Shown here one piece after another: positions 55,500 through 64,000 of a stretch of DNA of 64,000 bases. Under the pieces are notes generated by a model. That model made no database searches. It was not told where the DNA came from and saw only the letters and a program-made list of their open reading frames with translations. Positions within the stretch are counted from its first letter, which is position 1. The number at the start of each line of letters is the position of its first letter. The stretch comes from Gelidibacter gilvus (GTDB lineage: Bacteria; Bacteroidota; Bacteroidia; Flavobacteriales; Flavobacteriaceae): NCBI RefSeq assembly GCF_004115975.1, contig NZ_SDDZ01000003.1, positions 403,348 through 467,347 of the forward strand, in the 5' to 3' direction. Position numbers and translations under genes: made by a program.

Positions 55500-56001
55500 T
55501 GGTGAGCAGGAGGTCTGATGTAACGCCGTTGCTAATGGTTACAATATAAAGATTGCCATTATTGGAGTCTTCAATATCATTGTATTTTTCCTGTCCAATC
55601 ACGGCATTCACAAAATCTGGAATGGTATTGCTATGTCCTACAACTAAAACCGTTTTACCTCTGGTGGCTTTCTTAAAAGCGTCATCATAGGCAGCACTTA
55701 CATTATAAGTTATGATCTCCAAACGATTAATGGCAGCAGTGGGTTGACCTGTTTCTTTGGTTCTGTTAAAGTCTGTAGAATATACGGCATCAAAAGGAAC
55801 ATGTTGAAAAATGATGCTCCAGTTTTGTGCTCTTTGTTGACCTTCTATTGTTAAGCTAGCATCTTTTTCTGAAGGATTACTACGATCTTTCTCGGCATGA
55901 CGAATAAAATAATACGTAGTGGTTTCAGAAAGTTTATCTTCTTGAGCAAAAGCGCTAATTGAAAAAAGAGTGATACAAATGATGATGAGATAACGTATCA
56001 T
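55492..56001 (-). CDS. Secreted histidine phosphatase (phosphoglycerate mutase-like)
   Basis: The 169-residue protein has a signal peptide (MIRYLIIICITLFSISAFAQ) and then the RHAEK motif (34-38), with nucleophile H35. Segment VVGHSNTIPDF near residue 120 has the second catalytic histidine. The size matches SixA-like histidine phosphatases, but a signal peptide puts it in the periplasm. Substrate unknown. The frame opens at 56049 but the signal peptide starts at 56001. It follows the deoD gene by 22 bases. Confidence 0.9.
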   Translation of the reverse strand: MIRYLIIICITLFSISAFAQEDKLSETTTYYFIRHAEKDRSNPSEKDASLTIEGQQRAQNWSIIFQHVPFDAVYSTDFNRTKETGQPTAAINRLEIITYNVSAAYDDAFKKATRGKTVLVVGHSNTIPDFVNAVIGQEKYNDIEDSNNGNLYIVTISNGVTSDLLLTIN

Positions 56002-56023
56002 AGTCTGATTGTTTAGGTGAATA

Positions 56024-56722
56024 TTAAGCCAATTCCAGAGCGATTTCAATCATCTCCTTAAACGTTGTTTCTCTTTCCGCTGAGGTAGTGCGTTCTCCAG
56101 TAACCAATGAATCTGATATCGTTAAGAGGCTTAACGCATTCACATTGTGCTTGGCGGCCACAGTGTAAAGCCCGGCAGTTTCCATTTCAACACAAAGAAT
56201 CCTGAATTTAGACCATTTTCTGAAGGACTCAAAATCATCGGCATAAAACTCATCACTGGTCAAAACGTTTCCTGCTTTTATGGGGATATTTTTAGCTTTT
56301 GCAACTTCGACTGCTTTTTGAAACAGACCAAAATCTGCCGTGGGTGCATAATCCGCACCTCCAAAACGCAACTCATTAATACCGGAAGTGGAGGAGGCAG
56401 CCATGGCCAAAACAATATCTCTCAACTTAACATCCTTTTGATAAGAACCAGCACTTCCTACTCTAATAAGATTTTTGACATCATATTCCGTAATCAATTC
56501 ATGGGCATAAATTGAAATACTGGGTACGCCCATTCCCGTGCCCATTGTAGAGATGGGTTTGCCTTGATAGGTGCCGGTATAACCAAGCATACCTCTGACA
56601 TTATTAAAACGTTTCGGGTTTTCAAAAAATGTGTTGGCAATCCATTTCGCTCTTAATGGATCTCCAGGGAGAAGAATGGTTTCTGCAATTTCTCCTTTTT
56701 TAGCTTCTATATGTACGCTCAT
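56024..56722 (-). CDS. deoD: Purine-nucleoside phosphorylase DeoD
   Basis: DeoD splits purine (deoxy)nucleosides with phosphate into base and (deoxy)ribose-1-phosphate. The 232-residue protein starts [27 protein letters not shown], with the LPGDPLRAK phosphate loop, the [16 protein letters not shown] motif and the ETAGLYTVA segment. Length is the usual for the hexameric bacterial type. With deoC it forms the nucleoside breakdown route, and a phosphatase follows downstream. Confidence 0.96.
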   Translation of the reverse strand: MSVHIEAKKGEIAETILLPGDPLRAKWIANTFFENPKRFNNVRGMLGYTGTYQGKPISTMGTGMGVPSISIYAHELITEYDVKNLIRVGSAGSYQKDVKLRDIVLAMAASSTSGINELRFGGADYAPTADFGLFQKAVEVAKAKNIPIKAGNVLTSDEFYADDFESFRKWSKFRILCVEMETAGLYTVAAKHNVNALSLLTISDSLVTGERTTSAERETTFKEMIEIALELA

Positions 56723-56757
56723 GGGATTAGTTTAATCCCTAAAGATAAAAATTAATC

Positions 56758-57414
56758 TTAAGGTGTCGCCATTTTATCAGTCATCATTGCAACTCCAGAT
56801 GAAGTTCCAATTCTGTCTGCGCCTGCATCAATATATTTAAGGGCCGTTTCAAGATCTTTTATGCCTCCAGAAGCTTTTATTTTTGCCTGATCTCTAACAA
56901 TCTTTTTAATAATCTTCACCGCGGTCAGAGTAGCGCCGCTTTTAGAGAATCCAGTCGATGTTTTTATATAATCAACCTTGGCGTCTAAACAGATTTCGCA
57001 GATTTTGACGATTTCATTTTTGGAAAGTTCACTAATTTCAAGAATTACTTTAAGTGGGATTTTACCAATGGCCGTCTTAACGTCTGAAATGTCCTTAAAC
57101 ACAGCAACATAGTTCTTACTTCTGAGGAATCCTATGTTGATAACCATATCAATTTCATCTGCACCATCGTTAATGGCGTTTTTAGCCTCAAAAACTTTAG
57201 CCTCTGTAGCCATAGCGCCCAAAGGGAACCCAACAACGGTGACGATTTTTACGGCTGTCTTTGCAAGCAGTTGTTTGGCCAAGGCAACGTAAGAACTATT
57301 CACACAAACCGCATAGAATTCATATTTCTTTGCCTCGTTGCATAAATCGATAATTTGCCTCTCAGTTGTACTTGGTTTTAATAGCGTGTGGTCTATATAT
57401 TGATTGATGGTCAT
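56758..57414 (-). CDS. deoC: Deoxyribose-phosphate aldolase DeoC
   Basis: DeoC splits 2-deoxyribose-5-phosphate into glyceraldehyde-3-phosphate and acetaldehyde. The 218-residue protein has the ADEIDMVINIG segment (85-95) and the Schiff-base lysine K151 in VDYIKTSTGF, with K180-type KASGGIKD near the C-terminus. It sits 35 bases upstream of deoD on the same strand, so the two probably act together in deoxynucleoside salvage. Confidence 0.96.
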   Translation of the reverse strand: MTINQYIDHTLLKPSTTERQIIDLCNEAKKYEFYAVCVNSSYVALAKQLLAKTAVKIVTVVGFPLGAMATEAKVFEAKNAINDGADEIDMVINIGFLRSKNYVAVFKDISDVKTAIGKIPLKVILEISELSKNEIVKICEICLDAKVDYIKTSTGFSKSGATLTAVKIIKKIVRDQAKIKASGGIKDLETALKYIDAGADRIGTSSGVAMMTDKMATP

Positions 57415-57692
57415 AATTCTTATGTAGGGTTAAGTGTTGTAAAAATACGATAAACGGTGATTCCTTTAAAGTGTTTTGGTGTTTATTAGACGAACGGTTA
57501 TGAATTAAAATGTTCATAATCATTAATCGGCTTTGTCTGAGATTAATAGGTTTTTGACATCTTTAAATTAAGCTTACGCCAATTATAGTTACGTTTCGAC
57601 AGTGCAAAAAGACTACGATAAATTGATATTTGGCTTACATTTACATTATGTTTAACATTCAGATTCGAAATTTAATGAGATGGTTTAGTTCT

Positions 57693-58124
57693 TTAAAATT
57701 TACGAAGGTTACTATCCGGAATTTCCTTCATTGAATCAGAATTGTTTTTAGTGTCAGACATTATCTTATGTACCCAGACGATGGCATCCCTTAAATTATC
57801 AAAAATCTCATAAGGCTTATGAAAAAATTTCTGCTCATATTCGGCATTTCTTCGCATGAGTGCAGTTTTTGGGATGATGCCAATGGCAATCAAATTTGGA
57901 ATTTTTTCGGCTTCGGGATAAATTAATGGGTTTACCGAATAGGATTTTACCCTATTCGAAATATACACCATGCTTTTCCCGCTAAAATGTTCTTGTACTA
58001 CCTCATTGAAAATATCATTGTGATGAGGTTCAATAACTACAGCTTCTTTAACTTGGTTGATAATGAATTCATCAAAAATAAACACTTCGCTATCTTCAAA
58101 ATTGTAATACTTTATAATACCCAT
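57693..58124 (-). CDS. Hypothetical protein, possibly STAS/SpoIIAA-like
   Basis: The 143-residue cytoplasmic protein has an alternating strand/helix pattern (MGIIKYYNFEDSEVFIFDEF, KSMVYISNRVKSYSVNP, NLIAIGIIPKTAL) like SpoIIAA-type STAS folds seen in other flavobacterial proteins. It has no signal peptide and no catalytic motif I can name. The gene is monocistronic between deoC and clpB, with 278 bases to deoC. Confidence 0.6.
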   Translation of the reverse strand: MGIIKYYNFEDSEVFIFDEFIINQVKEAVVIEPHHNDIFNEVVQEHFSGKSMVYISNRVKSYSVNPLIYPEAEKIPNLIAIGIIPKTALMRRNAEYEQKFFHKPYEIFDNLRDAIVWVHKIMSDTKNNSDSMKEIPDSNLRKF

Positions 58125-58299
58125 TCGTTTGCGTTTTACTTATAATTGTTAAGTTACAACTTAGATGGCATTTGCTTTGACTCAATCGAAAAAAAACAGC
58201 ACTCCTCTTTTTCAAGATTTGTGCTGTTCCTAACCAACCAATTATTATGAAAAATCCTCTCGGACTTTCAAACGCCGACATTCAACATGCCAACGTTTA

Positions 58300-60912
58300 C
58301 TATTTCTGAACTTCGTCCACCAATTGCTCTTGGTTTCTAAAGACCAGTTTATTGTTGAATGAATCTAACAGGACGATACTGTCTGCAGTAATCCTGCCTG
58401 CGAGTAATTCTTTACTCAATTCATTCAATACTTCTTTTTGTATGACACGTTTTACAGGTCTAGCACCATACTCAGGATTGTAACCTTTCTCTGCTAAATA
58501 TGCCGTAGCCTCATCTGTGGCATCAAAAGTAATACCTTGTTTATCCAGCATTTTTGTTAAGCCCTTCAATTGTAATCCTACTATTTCAATAATGTTTTCT
58601 CTTGATAACGGTGTAAACATAATGATGTCGTCAATCCTATTTAAAAACTCCGGACGTACATTTTGTTTTAATAAGCCTAAGACTTCGATTTTTGCTGATT
58701 CAACGGCAGTTTCGATATCTTTTGTCGCTTCAAAACGCTGTTGGATGATGTCACTTCCCATATTGGAAGTCATGATGATGATCGTGTTTTTAAAATCTGC
58801 AAGTCGGCCTTTATTATCTGTCAAGTGACCTTCATCCAAAACCTGTAATAAAATATTGAACGTATCAGGATGCGCTTTCTCTATTTCATCGAGCAACACC
58901 ACTGAATACGGTTTTCTTCTCACGGCTTCGGTTAATTGGCCACCTTCATCATAACCTACGTACCCTGGAGGTGCACCAATCAATCTGCTGACGCTATGAC
59001 GTTCTTGGTATTCGCTCATATCAATTCGCGTCATGGCAGCTTCATCGTCAAAAAGGTATTCTGCTAAAGCCTTTGCCAATTCGGTTTTTCCAACACCAGT
59101 TGTTCCTAAAAACAGGAAGGTGCCAATCGGTTTTTGTGGATTTTGTAATCCTGCGCGACTTCGTCTCACGGCATCACTCACTGCAATGATGGCTTCATCC
59201 TGTCCAACCACACGTTTGTGCAATTGATCTTCCAGTTTTAAAAGTTTTTCTCTATCACTCTGCAGCATTTTGGTCACTGGAATTCCTGTCCATTTGGCTA
59301 CAACTTCAGCGATATCTTCATAAGTTACTTCTTCTTTGATCAGAGAGCTTCCAGACTGGTTTTCTTGTAATTCCTTCTGAAGTTTCTCAAGTTGTTCTTG
59401 TGCTTCCTTGATTTTTCCATAACGGATTTCAGCTACTTTGCCATAATCACCTTCACGTTCTGCGCGTTCTGCTTCCAATTTGAAATTTTCAATATCAGAT
59501 TTAGCGATTTGAATATTGTCAACAACTTCTTTTTCGCTCATCCATTTCGCATTCATTTCATTGCGCTCTTCTTTAATGTTCGCAAGTTCAGAACGCAAAT
59601 TCTGTAATTTACTTTCATCTTTTTCGCGCTTAATGGCTTCGATTTCAATTTCCAATTGCATCACTTTTCTATCCAATACATCCAGCTCTTCTGGTTTGGA
59701 GTTGATTTCCATGCGCAATTTAGAAGCTGCCTCGTCCATAAGGTCAATGGCTTTGTCCGGTAGAAACCTGTTGGTGATATAACGTTCTGATAACTCTACC
59801 GCTCCAATAATAGCTTCGTCTTTAATTCGTACTTTATGATGGGTTTCATATTTTTCCTTAATGCCTCGGAGAATGGAAATCGCACTTTCAGTATCCGGTT
59901 CGTCCACCATCACTTTTTGGAAACGACGTTCCAAGGCTTTGTCTTTCTCAAAATACTTTTGATATTCATCAAGTGTAGTAGCTCCAATGGCTCGCAGCTC
60001 ACCTCTTGCCAAAGCTGGTTTTAAAATGTTGGCGGCATCCATGGCACCTTGTCCGCCACCGGCACCAACAAGCGTATGGATTTCGTCAATGAACAAAACG
60101 ATATCGCCTTCACTTGAAGTGACTTCTTTAATGACGGCTTTTAAGCGTTCTTCAAATTCCCCTTTATATTTCGCACCTGCAATGAGCGCTCCCATATCTA
60201 AAGCGAAAACCTGTTTGTCTTTTAGGTTCTCAGGAACGTCGCCATCTATAATACGATGTGCCAAACCTTCAGCAATGGCCGTTTTACCAGTACCTGGCTC
60301 TCCAACAAGAATCGGATTATTTTTGGTACGGCGCGAGAGAATTTGGAGGATTCTTCTAATTTCCTCATCACGTCCAATCACCGGATCCAACTTGCCGTCT
60401 TTGGCCATTTGGTTGAGGTTTTTGGCGTATTTGTTCAAGGAATTATAAGTGTCTTCTTGACTTTGCGAAGTGACACGATCGCCCTGGCGTAATTCTTCAA
60501 TACCGGCAGTCAGTGCTTTCTCAGTAACGCCTTGGTCTTTGAGCATTTGCGCTATTTTACTATCCGATTTAAAAACGGCCAAAAGTAAATGTTCAATGGA
60601 AACGTAGTCATCCTTCATCTTTTTTGCGATGATGGCCGCTTCATTCAAGGTTTTGTTAGCTTCTCTGGAGAGCATAATGTCGCCACCGGTTACCTTAGGG
60701 AAACTTTCTAGTTGTCGGTCTAAGGTTTGTTCTAATAGGTTCATATTGACATTCAGTTTTTTAAGAAGGAATGGCAATACATTTTCGTCAACTTCAGAAA
60801 TGGCTTTAAAAATATGCTCATTTTCTATTTGTTGATGGCCATGACTTTGAGCGAGCTGTTGTGCCTGCTGAATGGCCTCTTGTGATTTTATGGTATAATT
60901 GTTAAAGTTCAT
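58300..60912 (-). CDS. clpB: ATP-dependent disaggregase ClpB
   Basis: ClpB threads aggregated proteins through its central pore with help from DnaK. The 870-residue protein has the N-terminal Clp repeat domain (1-145), nucleotide-binding domain 1 with Walker A GEPGTGKT near residue 205 and the FIDEIHTLVGAG Walker B, a middle coiled coil (about 400-520), and domain 2 with GTTGVGKTEL near residue 606 and YSVVLLDEIEKAHP. Length is standard. Three palindromes upstream may control its transcription. Confidence 0.97.
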   Translation of the reverse strand: MNFNNYTIKSQEAIQQAQQLAQSHGHQQIENEHIFKAISEVDENVLPFLLKKLNVNMNLLEQTLDRQLESFPKVTGGDIMLSREANKTLNEAAIIAKKMKDDYVSIEHLLLAVFKSDSKIAQMLKDQGVTEKALTAGIEELRQGDRVTSQSQEDTYNSLNKYAKNLNQMAKDGKLDPVIGRDEEIRRILQILSRRTKNNPILVGEPGTGKTAIAEGLAHRIIDGDVPENLKDKQVFALDMGALIAGAKYKGEFEERLKAVIKEVTSSEGDIVLFIDEIHTLVGAGGGQGAMDAANILKPALARGELRAIGATTLDEYQKYFEKDKALERRFQKVMVDEPDTESAISILRGIKEKYETHHKVRIKDEAIIGAVELSERYITNRFLPDKAIDLMDEAASKLRMEINSKPEELDVLDRKVMQLEIEIEAIKREKDESKLQNLRSELANIKEERNEMNAKWMSEKEVVDNIQIAKSDIENFKLEAERAEREGDYGKVAEIRYGKIKEAQEQLEKLQKELQENQSGSSLIKEEVTYEDIAEVVAKWTGIPVTKMLQSDREKLLKLEDQLHKRVVGQDEAIIAVSDAVRRSRAGLQNPQKPIGTFLFLGTTGVGKTELAKALAEYLFDDEAAMTRIDMSEYQERHSVSRLIGAPPGYVGYDEGGQLTEAVRRKPYSVVLLDEIEKAHPDTFNILLQVLDEGHLTDNKGRLADFKNTIIIMTSNMGSDIIQQRFEATKDIETAVESAKIEVLGLLKQNVRPEFLNRIDDIIMFTPLSRENIIEIVGLQLKGLTKMLDKQGITFDATDEATAYLAEKGYNPEYGARPVKRVIQKEVLNELSKELLAGRITADSIVLLDSFNNKLVFRNQEQLVDEVQK

Positions 60913-61297
60913 AATATCTGGCCCGTAAAAGCGGGTATCTTATTTTGTACGTTAATATTTATGTTCTCGACTCCTTAATTTGCTGGAGTTTTTGTTAAAT
61001 TCGTAGTTGTTTTCATTGTGTATTTCAATTACCTTACCAAGCTATAAGGTACGACAAAATGTCGCTTAACACCAAGAATAGCGTGACGTTTCGTCAGTCT
61101 GTAAGATATGTGGATCGTGTTCGACTGTTCTATAAAGTTATTCAGAATTTAGGGAAGTAGAAGGCTATTTAGAAAAACTTTAACGCACTGGAAACTAAAG
61201 ATTGAGATTAACGATTAACAATTGTTGATTGAAGAATTTGATTTAGTAAACAACGAATAAATAATAAGAATAACAATAACTAATATACAACACTCAC
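60913..61297. promoter_or_regulatory. Divergent clpB/ytxJ control region with three palindromes
   Basis: The 385-base gap has three perfect inverted repeats: TACCTTA/TAAGGTA (61030-61036 and 61045-61051), CGACA-AAA-TGTCG (61052-61064) and TGACG-TTT-CGTCA (61084-61096). The last two share the pattern YGACR-N3-YGTCR and have centres 32 bases apart, close to three DNA turns. They are not CIRCE or HAIR elements. No gene lies here. Confidence 0.5.
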
Positions 61298-61708
61298 ATG
61301 GGACTATTTAATAAACTTTTTGGTGCTTCGTCAAGCTCAGCTACTGGATCAGATAAACCTACTCAAGAGAAGGATACACCTTGGATTGATTTAAATGCTA
61401 TGGAACAATTGGATGCCATTGTCGAAAAATCCAAAACTAAGCCACAATTTATTTTTAAACACTCTACACGCTGTGGGGTTAGTAGAATGGTTATTAGTCA
61501 ACTTAAGAGAGACTATCAACTTTCTAAAAATGATGCCGATCTTTATTATTTGGATCTGTTGGCCTATAGACCGATTTCAAATGCGATTGCTGAAAGATTT
61601 CAGGTGATGCACCAATCGCCACAATTAGTGGTGGTTAAGAATGGGGTAGTGGTGGCTCATGAAAGTCATAGTGGAATTAATAATATGGATTTAGAAAAGT
61701 TTATATAA
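61298..61708 (+). CDS. ytxJ: Bacilliredoxin-like YtxJ (BrxC type)
   Basis: The 136-residue thioredoxin-fold protein has an active-site cysteine C59 in HSTRCGVSRM, without the second cysteine of thioredoxins, and DLLAYRPISN and SPQLVVVKNGV in the expected positions. It belongs to the bacillithiol-linked monothiol YtxJ family, which removes bacillithiol from protein disulfides. Bacillithiol is used by Bacteroidetes. It diverges from clpB across a shared control region, which may couple it to stress. Confidence 0.9.
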   Translation: MGLFNKLFGASSSSATGSDKPTQEKDTPWIDLNAMEQLDAIVEKSKTKPQFIFKHSTRCGVSRMVISQLKRDYQLSKNDADLYYLDLLAYRPISNAIAERFQVMHQSPQLVVVKNGVVVAHESHSGINNMDLEKFI

Positions 61709-61748
61709 TACCTTATATTTAGATGAAATACGTTTTAAAAATAAAGTC

Positions 61749-62216
61749 ATGAACATCTTCCAAAGCAAAAGCTCTACGTTAGTAAAAGTTGTTACGATTG
61801 GCGTCGTGATGGCATTAGCTTTTGTGTCACTCAGTTTGGTGGTTATCGATAAGAAATACGGATTGATTGGCAGTCTTATTTTGGGAGCAATTATCATCGG
61901 TGCCTTAGTTTACTTTTACGCCAACTCTCTAGACAAAATAATCGTTGAAAAGGATGGCGTTGTTTTAAAGAAAAATATAGGTCAGATATATATTCCAAAA
62001 TCAGATATTGTAAAGGTTGATAAATTGGCCTATTCCAACTTAACGATGACTTATGGGAGCAAAGGTGTGTTTGGTTTTATCGGAAATACGATGGATGATA
62101 CTGTTAGTTTCGTTAAAGACAGAAACCATATGGTGAGAATTACCACGACCTCTAAAAAATACATTCTGAGCTCCGAAAGAATTGACGAGCTTTTAAGCGC
62201 TATAAGAGGGCTTTAG
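61749..62216 (+). CDS. Membrane protein with bacterial PH-like domain (bPH)
   Basis: The 155-residue protein has two membrane helices (about 12-33 and 37-58) and then a pleckstrin-homology-like beta domain with YGSKGVFGFIGNTMDD and ITTTSKKYILSSERIDELL, as in short bPH proteins. The role is unknown. It follows ytxJ by 40 bases and may be cotranscribed with it, ending at the terminator at 62255-62286. Confidence 0.75.
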   Translation: MNIFQSKSSTLVKVVTIGVVMALAFVSLSLVVIDKKYGLIGSLILGAIIIGALVYFYANSLDKIIVEKDGVVLKKNIGQIYIPKSDIVKVDKLAYSNLTMTYGSKGVFGFIGNTMDDTVSFVKDRNHMVRITTTSKKYILSSERIDELLSAIRGL

Positions 62217-62254
62217 AATTTTAGAAGTACATTATTGGAAATACTTTTGAACAC

Positions 62255-62286
62255 AAAAAACTCCCAGTTTCTTCTGGGAGTTTTTT
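62255..62286. terminator. Bidirectional terminator
   Basis: Perfect 13-bp arms AAAAAACTCCCAG and CTGGGAGTTTTTT around a TTTCTT loop give A and T runs at both ends. It ends the bPH gene on the plus strand and the lipoprotein gene on the minus strand, whose stop codon is 4 bases away. Confidence 0.9.
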
Positions 62287-62290
62287 ATTT

Positions 62291-63472
62291 TTAGTTCCGC
62301 ATTTTATACGAACTGATAATCTGTTTTAGCTTTAGTTTTAGGTCTTCGCCGGTATCATAAACCATATCAGCATTCGTAGGAAAATGGATACGTCTATTGC
62401 GCAATAAGTCTCGGTCCTGGACGGTTAGAGCGCGCTCATCACCTTTTACGGTAGCGTAGATGTTTTCAAATACGAATTCGCTGTTGATGGGAAATACATC
62501 CAAAGTTTGGTTGTTTTTTAAATCGACGTAGACGACATCTGCAAGAACCTGAGTAGATTTCAATTGGTGATATTCAAAAAATCGTGCTCTTACATTGATG
62601 ACATTGTCAATCTTAATGTCATTTCCCAAGCTGTCCTTTACCACGTTTCCTTTGCTGTCTTTTTGATATTTCCATCCATCTACAATTTGCCGCTCTCTAA
62701 GCAACTGCTTTTCGTTAAACCGTTCTGGTGAAATATTAATGCGTTTCAATTGTAAAGACATGGCATAATCATAGTCGATTCTATCATCAGGATTGGCATG
62801 GTAAACAGTCCAAAACTGATTCAATCCATAGGTGTCAAAGTTTAACAGATCGTCTTCCAAACGTTTTGGAATGATTTGGTCGGTTTGGTTTTCAATAGTC
62901 ACAATAACATAATCAGATCCGAGATTATGGGCCTCTTGCATTAAATTTCGAACGTCTTTATATTTCGGGTTAATACGATCAATATATTGAAAGGTACTAT
63001 AGGCTTCTTTGATGTCTTGTTTGTTATGTGACTTTATAAGTGACAAGCCAGTATCATACATATAAGCAGAAACTTCATTGCGGGATTGGGTAATGACATG
63101 GGAATAATCTTTAAAGTCCAAGTGCAGTTGCTTATTACCAATTTGTAATGGCAATACGGGTTTAACAATTTCCTGCCGCGCATTCAAGTTGAGATAAATC
63201 TCATAGATAGATTTATAATGTTCTGGGTTACCATCTTTTCTCAGATGTTTAATCGTATTTAGATCACGCTCCACGGCCTTTTCAAAAGCGTTTTTCAGCA
63301 TGACCACATAATCTTGTTTTCGGTCTTTATTTTTATTGTTTTCTAGTCTTCTTAAGGCATCTTCAATAGCCAAATCATAATTTCCAGAATGAAGCGCTTT
63401 CTCGATCTGCTTTTTACCGCTACAGGAAACGACAAGTAAAATCAATGTTGTGAAAAGTAGTTTTGCTTTCAT
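62291..63472 (-). CDS. Putative lipoprotein of unknown function, TPR-like N-terminus
   Basis: The 393-residue protein has a lipoprotein signal (MKAKLLFTTLILLVVSC, C17) and a helical N-terminal half with EKALHSGNYDLAIEDALRRL and YEIYLNLNARQEIVKPVL, which looks TPR-like. The C-terminal half is beta-rich with VINVRARFFEYHQLKSTQ and a conserved DLLRNRRIHFPTNADMVYD segment. I cannot name the family. The frame opens at 63523 but the signal begins at 63472. It ends at a bidirectional terminator. Confidence 0.78.
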   Translation of the reverse strand: MKAKLLFTTLILLVVSCSGKKQIEKALHSGNYDLAIEDALRRLENNKNKDRKQDYVVMLKNAFEKAVERDLNTIKHLRKDGNPEHYKSIYEIYLNLNARQEIVKPVLPLQIGNKQLHLDFKDYSHVITQSRNEVSAYMYDTGLSLIKSHNKQDIKEAYSTFQYIDRINPKYKDVRNLMQEAHNLGSDYVIVTIENQTDQIIPKRLEDDLLNFDTYGLNQFWTVYHANPDDRIDYDYAMSLQLKRINISPERFNEKQLLRERQIVDGWKYQKDSKGNVVKDSLGNDIKIDNVINVRARFFEYHQLKSTQVLADVVYVDLKNNQTLDVFPINSEFVFENIYATVKGDERALTVQDRDLLRNRRIHFPTNADMVYDTGEDLKLKLKQIISSYKMRN

Positions 63473-63581
63473 AAATCTGGTATTTAAGTGGTTAAAGTTA
63501 AAGGAATTCAAATCACATGCCAAATATATAAAAGATTGAAGATGAATACATGGCGGTTTAAATAAAATGGTAATATAAAAA

Positions 63582-63617
63582 AAGCACGAAAATTAGTCGA
63601 TACCAATTTTCGTGCTT
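63582..63617 (-). terminator. Terminator-like hairpin oriented for a transcript coming from the right
   Basis: The arms AAGCACGAAAATT and AATTTTCGTGCTT form a perfect 13-bp stem with a 10-nt loop. On the minus strand it runs into TTTTTTA. It could end a minus-strand transcript from beyond the window edge. Confidence 0.6.
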
Positions 63618-63628
63618 CCAACGTTTAT

Positions 63629-63738
63629 GTGTACGAGCAGTTGCGACGGATGGAACGAACCAAACCAAATAAAATGTGACTGTGGGAAATCCGCAGGATT
63701 TTCCAAACGGTCACAGACCTAAGCAATTGCTTGTACAC
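63629..63738. repeat. Nested inverted repeat element before the intron
   Basis: GTGTACGAGCAGTTGC (63629-63644) and GCAATTGCTTGTACAC (63723-63738) form 16-bp arms with two G-T pairs. Inside, TGTGAC/GTCACA (63675-63680, 63710-63715) with GGAAATCC/GGATTTTCC forms a second hairpin. The layout resembles a folded integron attC site or a terminator-like repeat, but no integrase is in view. Confidence 0.55.
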
Positions 63739-63743
63739 GGTGT

Positions 63744-64000
63744 GTGTGCCCAGTATGGGCATCTTTACCTTACTGCAAAGTAAGATATTAATTTAGAGGG
63801 TGCAAGTCCCTCATGCGCTGGAGTAACGTCTGGAAGCATTAGTAAGTCGCAAGGGTGGTAACCGCGAGGTCATATCTGAAGAAAGCGAGACTACAAAACT
63901 CGGTACTGACGAACAGGAACCGTATACAGAGGCATAGTTACTTGGGTAAGCAACCACACCATTGTAACGCCCCATTAATACCAAAAGGGCAACTATGTAG
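63744..64000 (+). mobile_element. Group II intron, 5' end (continues past the right edge)
   Basis: The sequence begins GTGTG, the 5' splice-site consensus (GUGYG), followed by the GCCCA-GTA-TGGGC hairpin and the GAGGG-TGCAAGT-CCCTC hairpin (63796-63812). Further in come GTGGTAACCGCGAGGT and a GACGAACAGGAACCG segment typical of domain I. The reverse transcriptase gene would lie beyond base 64000. The exact start could be 63742. The insertion point lies just after the nested inverted repeat. Class cannot be assigned from this part. Confidence 0.82.

Noticed and set aside
59987..60448. A 153-residue frame opposite clpB
   Set aside because: It is antisense to the conserved first ATPase domain and its composition follows from the clpB codons.

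Overview
The window is 64 kb of chromosome from a member of the Bacteroidetes, most probably family Flavobacteriaceae. The evidence is the low GC content, promoters of the TAnnTTTG type, a long (482-residue) glyceraldehyde-3-phosphate dehydrogenase, a Bacteroidetes-type omega subunit beside coaBC, a PorD-like (DUF4835) protein, and several flavobacterial-type lipoproteins and DUF families. The genus cannot be resolved from sequence alone. Almost all of the window is conserved core genome: about 62 protein genes, densely packed, often overlapping by 1 to 11 bases. No tRNA, rRNA or CRISPR array was found.

Layout. 1-8371 (minus): the 5' part of secA, a DUF2795 protein, a PduO-type cobalamin adenosyltransferase, trmD, a coiled-coil membrane protein, gap and a DegP protease. 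8548-12572 (plus): dapF, a GNAT enzyme, mltG, a DUF2279 protein and a lysozyme-like protein, a cell-wall group. 12573-15417 (minus): a tetrapyrrole-methylase-fold methyltransferase, a low-molecular-weight phosphatase and dnaA. 15609-20568: a thioesterase, then a tightly overlapping minus block ribD-HAD-EamA-YigZ, and a divergent GNAT-prmC pair. 20606-29578: cutC, a GH20 hexosaminidase, ligA, two multi-pass membrane proteins, and a 5'-nucleotidase split into two genes. 29646-42306 is a long plus-strand run: DUF6913-dapA, bamD-rpoZ-coaBC-porD-recN, fabI, a glycosyltransferase, a YbbR-like protein, coaE, and a histidine kinase/response regulator pair. 42387-50461 (minus): a cold shock protein, miaA, an ion channel, an exonuclease/GIY-YIG fusion, YggS, a DUF1015 protein, a four-helix-bundle protein inside a repeat-flanked cassette, 3-hydroxyacyl-CoA dehydrogenase and a Gfo/Idh/MocA oxidoreductase. 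50762-63472: pcm, a DUF5686 outer-membrane protein behind a folded leader, smpB, nucleoside salvage genes (deoD, deoC), clpB, ytxJ and lipoproteins. The last 260 bases are the 5' end of a group II intron.

The most interesting signals are non-coding or at gene boundaries. They are: a roughly 125-nt foldable leader before the DUF5686 gene that begins where a promoter would start transcription; an exonuclease/GIY-YIG gene whose conserved N-terminus has no ATG, GTG or TTG and seems to start at ATT; a group II intron placed just after a nested 16-bp inverted repeat; three palindromes between clpB and ytxJ; the heptamer-repeat cassette around the four-helix-bundle gene; and a CoaBC lacking two signature decarboxylase residues. 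No clear new defence or biosynthetic system is visible.
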